Origin: an uncultured Clostridium sp.
GTDB lineage: Bacteria > Bacillota > Clostridia > TANB77 > CAG-508
DNA length: 7,597 nucleotides
NCBI GenBank assembly: GCA_900556865.1
Contig: USQS01000040.1
Coordinates: forward strand, 1-7,597
Reading direction: 5' to 3'
Part shown: positions 1 through 6,825 of the stretch, piece after piece
Layout: the number at the start of each line of letters is the position of its first letter
How positions within the stretch are numbered: the first letter of the stretch is position 1
The notes under the pieces: generated by a model
The model's input: the letters and a program-made list of their open reading frames with translations, nothing else
Databases searched by the model: none
What the model was told of the DNA's origin: nothing
Program-made: the position numbers and the translations under genes

Positions 1-57
1 CGGTCCCCCCGAACGCTTCGCTTCTTAAAAACAGAAACCTTTCTCGCGCTACTCTCC
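1..57. other. G+C-rich window edge, unassigned
   Basis: About 54% of these bases are G or C by hand count, against far less in the following A+T-rich spacer, so this is a distinct piece of sequence cut by the window edge. It is open for translation in two + frames (one stops at 64-66) and in two - frames, but it is too short for any to be recognised. It could be the end of a gene or RNA, or of a dispersed repeat. I could not match it to rRNA, tRNA or a T-box. From 58 to about 120 the sequence is plain A+T-rich spacer with no visible feature. Confidence 0.35.
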
Positions 58-123
58 AAAAATTAATGATTTCTACTAATTATTATTTATTAGCCACTGC
101 CTATATTTTCTATTTAAAATTTA

Positions 124-155
124 TTGACTTTTTTTCAATCTTATTGTACTATAAT
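124..155 (+). promoter_or_regulatory. Probable promoter of the VanW-family gene
   Basis: A good -35 box, TTGACT, lies at 124-129. Two overlapping -10 candidates follow: TACTAT at 147-152 with the ideal 17-base spacer but 4/6 matches, and a perfect TATAAT at 150-155 with a long 20-base spacer. The next ATG with a good ribosome site is at 206, giving a leader of roughly 45 bases. The position and the -35 box support a housekeeping (sigma-A-type) promoter. The exact -10 is uncertain. Confidence 0.55.
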
Positions 156-205
156 TATAGTGGCAAAAAAACATTTTAAACATATAATAAGATAGAGGTA
201 AAGAA

Positions 206-1744
206 ATGATTATAGAAGAAGAAAAAAAAGTAGAGATAATCGAAGATAAAACTAAAGAAGAAGAATTTAAAAATATCCCCAATAACGAAACACATTCTTC
301 AAAAAGATATTTAATAGCTATTGGGGTCTTTTTAATTGTATTTTTAGGAATAATTTGCATAATCTTTGGAGCATTTACATTCTATAATTATCAAAATAAT
401 TCCATAATAGCTAAAGGAATTTATATTAATAATATAGATGTATCTGGTCTTACAAAATCAGAGGCTAAAAATAAATTAGTAAAAATTTATCAAGATAAAC
501 TTTCTAATGACATAACATTAAAACACAATGATTTTTCCGCATATGTAAAAACATCTGAAATAGAACTTTCATATGACCTAGATTCAGCAATAAACTATGC
601 ATATGAAATTGGAAAAAGCAGTAACATATTTAAAGATAATTATAAAGTTTTTACAACACTTGTAACAGGTTTAAATATAACTCCAACATATACATTTAAC
701 CATGAAAACTTAATAAAAATATTAAATGAAACTTCAAAAACCCTACCAGATTCAGTTGTTGAAAGTGGATATTATATAGACGGAAATAATTTAATTGTAA
801 CAAAAGGAACTTCAGGTTATGAAGTAAATGCAGAAGCTACAGCAAAAGAAATAGAAGAAAAATTTAATGATTTAAACTTTTTAAATGAATCCATCAACCT
901 TGTCGTTACAAAAGTTTCACCAAAAGAAATAAATGTAGAAGCAATATATAATGAAATACATAAAGACCCAAAAGACGCATATTACACAAAAGATCCATAT
1001 GAAGTACATCCTTCAGAAAACGGAATAGATTTTAAAATTTCTCTTGATGAGGCAAAAAATTTAGTTTTATCTTCTGAAAAAGAATGTACAATTCCATTAA
1101 AAGTTTTATACCCAAATGTTACAACAAATATGATAGGCCAAGAAGCATTTCCAGATTTATTAGCAACATTTTCAACACACTATGTATCAAATGCTGCTAG
1201 AACAACAAATTTAAGACTTGCTGCAAATAAAATAAATGGTTATGTTTTACTTCCTGGAAAAACATTTTCATATAATACCGTTGTTGGCGAAAGAACTATT
1301 GCAGCTGGTTATAAAGAAGCTGCCGTATATGAAAACGGTCAAGTCGTTCAGGGATTAGGTGGAGGAATATGCCAAATATCAAGCACATTGTTTAATGCTG
1401 TTCTACTTTCAAATTTACAAATAGTAGAACTTCATAACCATCAATTTGTACCTTCATATGTAAAAGCTGGCCGTGATGCCACTGTAGTTTATGGTGTAAA
1501 AGATTTTCAATTTAAAAATTCTAGAAAACACGCTTTAAAAATAACCTGTTCAGTAGCAAAAGGTATAGCTAAATTTGATATATGGGGAGTAAAAGAAGAG
1601 AATGAATATGATGTAAATGTTTATTCAAATGTAACAAGTAGAACATCTTCTTACATTAAATCATCGACATATAGAACATTAAAACAAAACGGTGCAGTTA
1701 TAAAAAACGAAAATATTGCAAACTTTACATATAAAGTTCATTAA
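206..1744 (+). CDS. VanW family membrane-anchored cell-envelope protein (YoaR-like)
   Basis: A 512-residue protein, probably acting outside the membrane on or near peptidoglycan; the VanW family has no proven reaction. Residues 1-34 are cytoplasmic and charged (many Glu and Lys). A hydrophobic segment at about 35-60 is the single membrane anchor, with no obvious signal-peptidase site. Residues about 70-310 look like the putative peptidoglycan-binding repeats that precede VanW domains (the segment GIYINNIDVSGLTKSEA at 71-87 is typical). The VanW domain spans about 317-462, with GKTFSYN (351-357), the signature GGGICQISSTL (385-395) and ELHNHQFVP (408-416). The C-terminal tail after 462 is only about 50 residues, so the G5 domain common in relatives is missing or vestigial. 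The ATG at 206 follows AGAGGT (194-199) by six bases. It has its own promoter and terminator, so it is probably monocistronic. The name comes from vancomycin-resistance clusters, but no resistance genes are nearby and no resistance role is implied. Confidence 0.93.
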   Translation: MIIEEEKKVEIIEDKTKEEEFKNIPNNETHSSKRYLIAIGVFLIVFLGIICIIFGAFTFYNYQNNSIIAKGIYINNIDVSGLTKSEAKNKLVKIYQDKLSNDITLKHNDFSAYVKTSEIELSYDLDSAINYAYEIGKSSNIFKDNYKVFTTLVTGLNITPTYTFNHENLIKILNETSKTLPDSVVESGYYIDGNNLIVTKGTSGYEVNAEATAKEIEEKFNDLNFLNESINLVVTKVSPKEINVEAIYNEIHKDPKDAYYTKDPYEVHPSENGIDFKISLDEAKNLVLSSEKECTIPLKVLYPNVTTNMIGQEAFPDLLATFSTHYVSNAARTTNLRLAANKINGYVLLPGKTFSYNTVVGERTIAAGYKEAAVYENGQVVQGLGGGICQISSTLFNAVLLSNLQIVELHNHQFVPSYVKAGRDATVVYGVKDFQFKNSRKHALKITCSVAKGIAKFDIWGVKEENEYDVNVYSNVTSRTSSYIKSSTYRTLKQNGAVIKNENIANFTYKVH

Positions 1745-1766
1745 AAGCAGCCATATGGCTGTTTTT
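1743..1766 (+). terminator. Rho-independent terminator of the VanW-family gene
   Basis: A hairpin starts on the TAA stop codon itself. GCAGCC (1747-1752) pairs with GGCTGT (1757-1762) around an ATAT loop, with one G-T wobble. Flanking A residues (1743-1746) pair with the T-run, which ends at 1766. The 5-base G+C-rich core plus T-tract is a standard intrinsic terminator. Because A's flank the other side, it may also work on the minus strand. Confidence 0.85.
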
Positions 1767-1780
1767 ATCGTTCTTAAATA

Positions 1781-1802
1781 AAATTTTAGCCGGTAAAAAT
1801 TT
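1781..1802. promoter_or_regulatory. Imperfect inverted repeat just upstream of the -35 box
   Basis: AAATTTTA (1781-1788) is complementary to TAAAAATTT (1794-1802) apart from one extra A, with GCCGG between. It ends four bases before the -35 box of the next promoter. It could be a repressor or activator site, an A+T-rich upstream promoter element, or chance in an A+T-rich spacer. It does not match an operator I can name. Confidence 0.25.
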
Positions 1803-1805
1803 CAA

Positions 1806-1834
1806 TTGACAAAAACTTAAAAATCGTATAAAAT
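1806..1834 (+). promoter_or_regulatory. Strong sigma-A-type promoter of the activase/J-protein unit
   Basis: A perfect -35 box TTGACA (1806-1811) is followed after 17 bases by TAAAAT (1829-1834, 5/6 match); TATAAA at 1827-1832 is an overlapping alternative with a 15-base spacer. Transcription would begin near 1840, leaving a leader of about 45-50 bases before the ATG at 1888. This start also bears on the choice of translation start of the gene. Confidence 0.82.
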
Positions 1835-1872
1835 TAAGGAGATTAAGAAAGTTGAACGACTTTTATATAAGC

Positions 1873-1880
1873 AAAAGGAG
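1873..1880 (+). promoter_or_regulatory. Ribosome binding site that fixes the activase start at 1888
   Basis: AAAAGGAG (1873-1880) sits seven bases before ATG 1888. An in-frame TTG at 1852 also has an AAGGAG (1836-1841), but at ten bases, and the predicted transcript start near 1840 would cut that site off the mRNA. The family's ATPase domain begins right after residue 5 of the ATG form, so the extra 12 residues from TTG are not needed. Confidence 0.75.
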
Positions 1881-1887
1881 TAAGTCT

Positions 1888-4800
1888 ATGGAAGAAAATA
1901 TATTACACGTAGGTCTAGATGTCGGCTCTACAACAGTAAAAATTATAGTAATGAATAAACAAAAAAATATTATATATAAAGATTATAGAAGGCATTTTTC
2001 AGATACAAAAAACACAGTTTGTACTATGTTAGAAGAATTAAATAAAATGTACCCTAATTCGCTTTTTACGCTTGCACTTACAGGGTCTGGTGCAATGTCT
2101 GCTGCAAAATTTTTAAATGTAAATTTTATTCAAGAAGTGGTAGCTTGCAAAAGAGCAGTTGAAAAATATATACCTCAAACAGATGTAGTAATCGAACTTG
2201 GAGGTGAAGATGCCAAAATAATATATTTTGATAAATCAATTGAGCAAAGAATGAATGGAACTTGTGCAGGTGGAACTGGTGCTTTTATTGACCAAATGGC
2301 GTCTTTGCTACACACTGATACAAATGGTCTTAATAATATGGCAAAAAACTATAAAACAATATACCCAATTGCTTCTCGTTGTGGCGTTTTTGCAAAAACA
2401 GATATACAACCATTAATAAATGAAGGAGCAGCTAAAGAAGACATAGCAGCTTCAATCTTTCAAGCTGTTGTAAATCAAACAATTTCTGGTTTAGCTTGCG
2501 GTAGACCAATTAAAGGTAAAGTTGCATTTTTAGGTGGTCCACTTACATACCTTCCAGAGTTGAGAAAAAGATTTATAGAAACATTACATCTATCAAATGA
2601 TGAAATAATAGTGCCTAAAGAAGCTCATTTATTAGTAGCTACAGGTGCAGCTCTTGATTCTTTAGAAGAAAAGCCAATAACAAATAATGACCTTACTAAA
2701 AAAATAGAAGATTTAAAAATATCTAAAGACACAACAACACATCCAATTGAACCTTTATTTAAAAATCATAGTGAATATGAAGAATTTCATAAAAGGCATC
2801 AAAAAGCCTCTGTTCCTAAAAAGGAACTTAAAGGTTATTCTGGCAACTGTTTTATTGGAATAGATGCTGGTTCAACAACTACAAAAATTGTTTTAATAGA
2901 CGAAAAAGGAAATTTATTATATTCTCTATATGGTAGTAATGAAGGAAACCCACTTCAAAGTGTTATAGAAATGTTAAAAAAATTATATAATGAACTACCA
3001 AAAAATGCTAATATAAAATTTAGTGGAGTTACAGGTTATGGAGAAAAACTAATTCAAACAGCACTAAACGTAGATACTAGCGAAATAGAAACAATAGCAC
3101 ATTATACAGCTGCAAAAAAATTTGAACCAGATGTTACAAGCATTGTAGATATTGGTGGTCAAGACATGAAATATATTCGTTTAAAAGATGGTGCAATAGA
3201 TAGCATAATGCTTAACGAAGCTTGTTCTTCTGGATGTGGCTCTTTTATTGAAACATTTGCTAAAAGTTTAAATTTAGAAATATCTGAATTTGTAAAACAA
3301 GCAATAGAAGCTAAAAGGCCTGTAGATTTAGGTTCAAGATGTACAGTTTTTATGAATTCTAAAATAAAACAAGCACAAAAAGAAGGATATTCAGTTGGAG
3401 ATATTTCAAGTGGTCTTTCATATTCAGTAATAAAAAATGCTCTTCAAAAAGTTATGAAAATTAGAGATTTTGAAACACTTGGAAATAAAATAGTTGTACA
3501 AGGTGGTACATTCTATAATGATGCCGTACTTAGAGCCTTTGAAAAAACAGTAAACAAAGAAGTAATAAGGCCAGACATTGCAGGACTTATGGGAGCCTAC
3601 GGAATAGCCTTAATTGCAAAAGATGAATTTGAGGCAAAAAAAGATAATAATTATAACTCTACAATTTCTAAAAAAGAAGATTTAGATAATTTAAATATAA
3701 AAATAAATCATACAAGGTGTAATGGTTGCGAAAATCATTGTAAACTTACTATAAATTTATTTAGCAATAAAAAACGCTATGTATCTGGTAATCGTTGTGA
3801 AAAAGGTGAAGGAATAGTTACAGAAAATAGGTCTCTTCCAAATTTAGTTAAATATAAATACAAGAGAATTTTCGATTATGAACCTATAGAAGAACAATAT
3901 GCAGTTCGCGGAACTATTGGTATACCTAGAGTCCTAAACATGTATGAAGACTATCCATTTTGGTTTACATTTTTAACAAATTTAGGATTTAGAGTAATAT
4001 TATCTGAAAATAGCACACGTAAAACATATGAAAAAGGTATGGAATCAATGCCATCAGAATCTGTATGCTATCCAGCTAAACTTTCTCATGGACATATAGA
4101 AAGTTTAATTGAACAGGGAATTAAAACAATATTTTATCCTTGTATGCCATTTTCAAGAAAAGAATATGAAAAAGCAGATAATAAATATAATTGTCCTATT
4201 GTAATTTCATATTCAGAAGTGCTAAAAAACAATGTGGAAAATTTAAAAAAGGCAGATATAAAATTCATAAATCCATTTTTACCTTTTGATATACCAAATT
4301 TAGTAAAAAAGATTTTAGAATTAGAAGAATTTAAAGAATATAATTTTACAAAGGAAGAATTAATAGAAAGTGCTAAAAAAGCTGAAGAAGAATATCTTAA
4401 ATGCAAAAAAGATATTACCGATAAAGGGTTTGAAACAGTTCGTTATCTTGAAGAAAATAATTTAAAAGGAATTGTACTTGCAGGAAGACCATATCATATA
4501 GACCCAGAAATTAACCATGGAATAGACACTTTAATCACATCTTTAGGTCTTGCCGTACTTACAGAAGATAGCATATCTAGCCAAACACAAGTAAAAAGGC
4601 CAATAAGGGTTGTAGACCAATGGGTATTTCATTCAAGATTATATGCATCAGCAGACTTTGTTGGAAAGCATGATAATTTAGAACTTGTTCAACTAAATTC
4701 ATTCGGCTGTGGTGTAGATGCTGTTACAACAGATCAAGTTGAAGAAATTTTAAAAAGCTATAATAAAATGTATACATTAATAAAAATAGATGAAGTAAAT

Positions 4801-6216
4801 AATTTAGGAGCTGTTAAAATTCGTATTAGGTCACTTATTGCGAGTATGAATAAAAGAAGCAAAAAAAAGCAAGAAAATTTAGGTAACTACGAAGTTAACA
4901 AACCAATATTTACAAAAGAAATGCGAAAGAATTATACTGTATTAATACCTATGATGATTCCAATTCATTTTGAACTTTTAGAACCAGCTGTTAATTCTTG
5001 CGGATATAACATGGTCTTATTAAAAGAATGCACGCAAAAAACGGTTGAAACGGGATTAAAATATGTTAATAATGACGCTTGCTACCCTTCTATACTTACA
5101 ACAGGGCAAATGATAGAAGCTTTAGAATCTGGTAAGTATGATGTAAATAAAACCGCCTTAATTATGTCACAAACAGGCGGAGGTTGTAGAGCAACAAATT
5201 ATATTGGATTTATTAGAAAAGCCTTAAAAGACGCAGGTTTTGAGCAAGTACCTATAATCTCTTTAAATGTTGTTGGAATGGAAAAAATGCCAGGATTTAA
5301 ATTAACACCAAAAATGTTGGATAAAATGATTAAAGCAATTATGCTTGGAGATTTATTGCAAAAAATGCTACATAAAAATAGAGCGTATGAAAAAAATAAA
5401 GGTGAAACGAACAAAGTATTTAATACTTGGATGGAAAAGTCAAAAAAATTAGTTACACATTGTACAAACAAAGAATTTAAACAAGCAATTTATGATATGG
5501 TAGCAGATTTTGAAAAAATAGAACTAGACCAAAGTATTGAAAAGCCAAAAGTGGGAGTAGTTGGAGAAGTATTAATAAAATATCATCCATTCGGAAATAA
5601 CTATGTAGCTGATTTACTTGAAAAAGAAGGAGCAGAAGTTATCCTTCCAGACTTTATGGGATTCGTTAAATTTATGGCTACACATAAAATTACATTTAAT
5701 ACATTATTAAATAGTAATAAATTATCTGCAAAAATTAGTAGAATTGCACTTAATTTAATAAATTTAATGGAAAAAGACACTTACCAGGCACTTGCAAGTT
5801 CAAGGAAAAATTATTTAATGCCTTGTGACATCTTCGACCTAGAAAAAAAGGTTAAAAATATATTATCTATTGGTAATCAAACAGGAGAAGGCTGGTTTTT
5901 AACTGCTGAAATGATAGAATATATTGAAAATGACATCCCAAATATTGTTTGTGTTCAACCATTTGCTTGTCTTCCTAACCATGTTGTTGGAAAAGGAGTA
6001 ATAAAAACAATCAGGCAGCATTTCCCTATGGCAAACATAACACCTGTTGATTATGACCCAGGAGCCTCTGAAACCAACCAAGCAAACAGAATTAAGTTAT
6101 TAATGACAGTTGCAAAGGATAATTTAAAATTAAAACAAAAAGAAAAAATTGCTTTAGAAAAAGAAAATGCAGAAAATAATTCAGATTCAAAAAAAGAAAG
6201 TACTAAAATTAATTAA
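1888..6216 (+). CDS. Giant acyl-CoA dehydratase activase-related fusion: two BadF/HgdC ATPase modules + DUF2229 + HgdB-like C-terminal part
   Basis: A 1442-residue cytoplasmic protein of the 2-hydroxyacyl-CoA dehydratase activator superfamily. Relatives use ATP to push electrons from ferredoxin or flavodoxin through an iron-sulfur cluster onto a low-potential partner; the substrate of this long fused form is not known to me. ATPase module 1 (about 5-260) has GLDVGSTTVK (9-18), ELGGEDAK (103-110), GTCAGGTGAF with Cys126, and SRCGVF with Cys165. Module 2 (about 320-580) has GIDAGSTTTK (324-333), DIGGQDMK (421-428), NEACSSGCGSF with Cys446/Cys450, and SRCTVF with Cys485. A Cys cluster follows (C611, C614, C618, C637). 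The DUF2229-type region begins near 675 (SVCYPAK 726-731, FYPCMPF 749-755). The C-terminal part has Cys941, DACYPS (1063-1068), GGGCRATNY (1097-1105) and QPFACLPNH (1357-1365), resembling cluster ligands of HgdB-like proteins. The last 35 residues are a charged tail. It appears intact and is the first gene of a unit with the J-protein. Confidence 0.93.
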   Translation: MEENILHVGLDVGSTTVKIIVMNKQKNIIYKDYRRHFSDTKNTVCTMLEELNKMYPNSLFTLALTGSGAMSAAKFLNVNFIQEVVACKRAVEKYIPQTDVVIELGGEDAKIIYFDKSIEQRMNGTCAGGTGAFIDQMASLLHTDTNGLNNMAKNYKTIYPIASRCGVFAKTDIQPLINEGAAKEDIAASIFQAVVNQTISGLACGRPIKGKVAFLGGPLTYLPELRKRFIETLHLSNDEIIVPKEAHLLVATGAALDSLEEKPITNNDLTKKIEDLKISKDTTTHPIEPLFKNHSEYEEFHKRHQKASVPKKELKGYSGNCFIGIDAGSTTTKIVLIDEKGNLLYSLYGSNEGNPLQSVIEMLKKLYNELPKNANIKFSGVTGYGEKLIQTALNVDTSEIETIAHYTAAKKFEPDVTSIVDIGGQDMKYIRLKDGAIDSIMLNEACSSGCGSFIETFAKSLNLEISEFVKQAIEAKRPVDLGSRCTVFMNSKIKQAQKEGYSVGDISSGLSYSVIKNALQKVMKIRDFETLGNKIVVQGGTFYNDAVLRAFEKTVNKEVIRPDIAGLMGAYGIALIAKDEFEAKKDNNYNSTISKKEDLDNLNIKINHTRCNGCENHCKLTINLFSNKKRYVSGNRCEKGEGIVTENRSLPNLVKYKYKRIFDYEPIEEQYAVRGTIGIPRVLNMYEDYPFWFTFLTNLGFRVILSENSTRKTYEKGMESMPSESVCYPAKLSHGHIESLIEQGIKTIFYPCMPFSRKEYEKADNKYNCPIVISYSEVLKNNVENLKKADIKFINPFLPFDIPNLVKKILELEEFKEYNFTKEELIESAKKAEEEYLKCKKDITDKGFETVRYLEENNLKGIVLAGRPYHIDPEINHGIDTLITSLGLAVLTEDSISSQTQVKRPIRVVDQWVFHSRLYASADFVGKHDNLELVQLNSFGCGVDAVTTDQVEEILKSYNKMYTLIKIDEVNNLGAVKIRIRSLIASMNKRSKKKQENLGNYEVNKPIFTKEMRKNYTVLIPMMIPIHFELLEPAVNSCGYNMVLLKECTQKTVETGLKYVNNDACYPSILTTGQMIEALESGKYDVNKTALIMSQTGGGCRATNYIGFIRKALKDAGFEQVPIISLNVVGMEKMPGFKLTPKMLDKMIKAIMLGDLLQKMLHKNRAYEKNKGETNKVFNTWMEKSKKLVTHCTNKEFKQAIYDMVADFEKIELDQSIEKPKVGVVGEVLIKYHPFGNNYVADLLEKEGAEVILPDFMGFVKFMATHKITFNTLLNSNKLSAKISRIALNLINLMEKDTYQALASSRKNYLMPCDIFDLEKKVKNILSIGNQTGEGWFLTAEMIEYIENDIPNIVCVQPFACLPNHVVGKGVIKTIRQHFPMANITPVDYDPGASETNQANRIKLLMTVAKDNLKLKQKEKIALEKENAENNSDSKKESTKIN

Positions 6217-6218
6217 TT

Positions 6219-6225
6219 GAGAGGT
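6219..6225 (+). promoter_or_regulatory. Ribosome binding site that fixes the J-protein start at TTG 6232
   Basis: GAGAGGT begins two bases after the activase stop codon and lies six bases before TTG 6232. The in-frame TTG at 6217, directly after the stop, would place this site inside the coding region and has no good site of its own. Starting at 6232 also gives MKNYYEMLEV, the usual beginning of a J domain. The tight spacing suggests ribosomes finishing the activase gene could re-initiate here. Confidence 0.75.
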
Positions 6226-6231
6226 ATAATT

Positions 6232-6624
6232 TTGAAAAATTATTATGAAATGTTAGAGGTAGATAAACATGCATCAAAAGAAATTATAGAAAAAGCATAT
6301 AAAACTCTTGCAAAAAAATATCATCCAGATTTACAACATCAAGATAGAAAAAATGAATATGAAAAAAAATTAAAATTAATAAATGAAGCATATGAAACAC
6401 TATCTGATAAAAATAAAAAAGATTTATATGATAAACAATTACAAAATAATTATATAGAAATTGAAAAATATAATAATATTTTAAAAGAAAATATTATATT
6501 AAAAAATCAATTAAATAATATACAAAATAAAATTTGTACACAAAGTATAAGCTTGCATATATTAATGTTAAATAAAAAATATTGTTATAAAAAATCAAAG
6601 AATATTGGTATGAATGGAACATAA
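6232..6624 (+). CDS. Small J-domain (DnaJ-like, class C) co-chaperone
   Basis: A 130-residue protein that should stimulate the ATPase of DnaK (Hsp70) and steer it to a client. Residues 2-66 are a clear J domain: NYYEMLEV (3-10), helix II with AYKTLAKKY (22-30), the catalytic HPD (31-33), and NEAYETLSD (51-59) before the closing LYDKQL. There is no Gly/Phe linker or zinc-finger domain, so it is not the general DnaJ but a specialised class C type. Residues 72-100 are Asn/Lys/Ile-rich and probably a coiled coil. The last 30 residues (with Cys102 and Cys118) have no recognisable fold. It starts with TTG only 15 bases after the activase stop and has no promoter of its own, so it is almost certainly co-transcribed. 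No CIRCE heat-shock operator is visible. The unstructured end before a compositional break could mean a truncated C-terminus. Confidence 0.88.
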   Translation: MKNYYEMLEVDKHASKEIIEKAYKTLAKKYHPDLQHQDRKNEYEKKLKLINEAYETLSDKNKKDLYDKQLQNNYIEIEKYNNILKENIILKNQLNNIQNKICTQSISLHILMLNKKYCYKKSKNIGMNGT

Positions 6625-6668
6625 ATATTGTGATAATTAATATACAAATTATTCATAGAAAAGAAAAA

Positions 6669-6723
6669 GCACCATCGAAGTTTAGATGTAAAAAGTGAAT
6701 TTAAACAACAGGTCGAGTGGTGC
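6669..6723. ncRNA. Nested stem-loop, possible structured RNA or leader element
   Basis: GCACCA (6669-6674) pairs with TGGTGC (6718-6723) and TCGA (6675-6678) with TCGA (6713-6716), with only G6717 bulged: a 10-pair outer stem. After an asymmetric loop (A6679 opposite 6707-6712), GTTTAGAT (6680-6687) pairs with ATTTAAAC (6699-6706), including one G-T, closing an 11-base loop. This much pairing with several G-C pairs stands out in an A+T-rich gap. I do not recognise a known riboswitch or RNA family. Alternatives are the 3' end of the J-protein transcript, a leader of the next gene, or a recombination site. The strand is undetermined, because a hairpin folds from either one. Confidence 0.4.
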
Positions 6724-6727
6724 ATAT

Positions 6728-6754
6728 AAAATCATCAATTAATATGATGGTTTT
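6728..6754 (+). terminator. Possible weak terminator or attenuator hairpin
   Basis: AAAATCATCA (6728-6737) pairs fully as RNA with TGATGGTTTT (6745-6754), with one U-G wobble, around a seven-base loop. It has few G-C pairs and its T-run is only four long and lies inside the stem, followed by A's, so it is a poor terminator by itself. It starts four bases after the nested stem-loop. It may end the activase/J-protein transcript, or act as an attenuator-like element before the oxidoreductase gene. Confidence 0.4.
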
Positions 6755-6825
6755 AAAAAATATTAGATAAAACATAATATTAATAAACTATGAATTTGAA
6801 GTATTTAAATAAAGGAGGAAAAGTT

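Noticed and set aside
1..57. Possible T-box, 5S rRNA or tRNA fragment on the minus strand (reverse complement has GGAGAGTAG and ends near GGACCG)
   Set aside because: The spacing between the T-box-like pieces is far too short, the conserved TGGNACCGCG core is not intact, and no 5S or tRNA arms can be built.
121..360. Minus-strand open frame opposite the VanW-family promoter and N-terminus
   Set aside because: It overlaps the promoter and the clearly coding membrane-anchor region, and its composition (runs of Ser, Phe and Ile) is what reverse reading of A+T-rich, Glu/Lys-rich coding DNA gives.
206..1744. Vancomycin resistance determinant
   Set aside because: VanW-domain proteins are widespread envelope proteins in Bacillota, and no ligase, dehydrogenase, dipeptidase or VanRS-like genes are present.
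4134..6081. Minus-strand open frames (4134-4406, 5199-5471, 5899-6081) within the activase gene
   Set aside because: All lie inside a continuous, motif-rich coding sequence on the + strand and encode no recognisable motif; they are shadow frames.
6180..6240. Heat-shock (CIRCE) control of the J-protein gene
   Set aside because: There is no TTAGCACTC-type inverted repeat, and the gene lies directly behind the activase stop without its own promoter.
6669..6723. Integron attC site or transposon terminal repeat
   Set aside because: The ends lack the attC consensus core boxes, no integrase or transposase is in view, and no flanking target-site duplication was seen.
6625..6825. Small protein gene in the gap
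   Set aside because: No frame with a plausible start, ribosome site and useful length was found before the AGGAGG at 6813.
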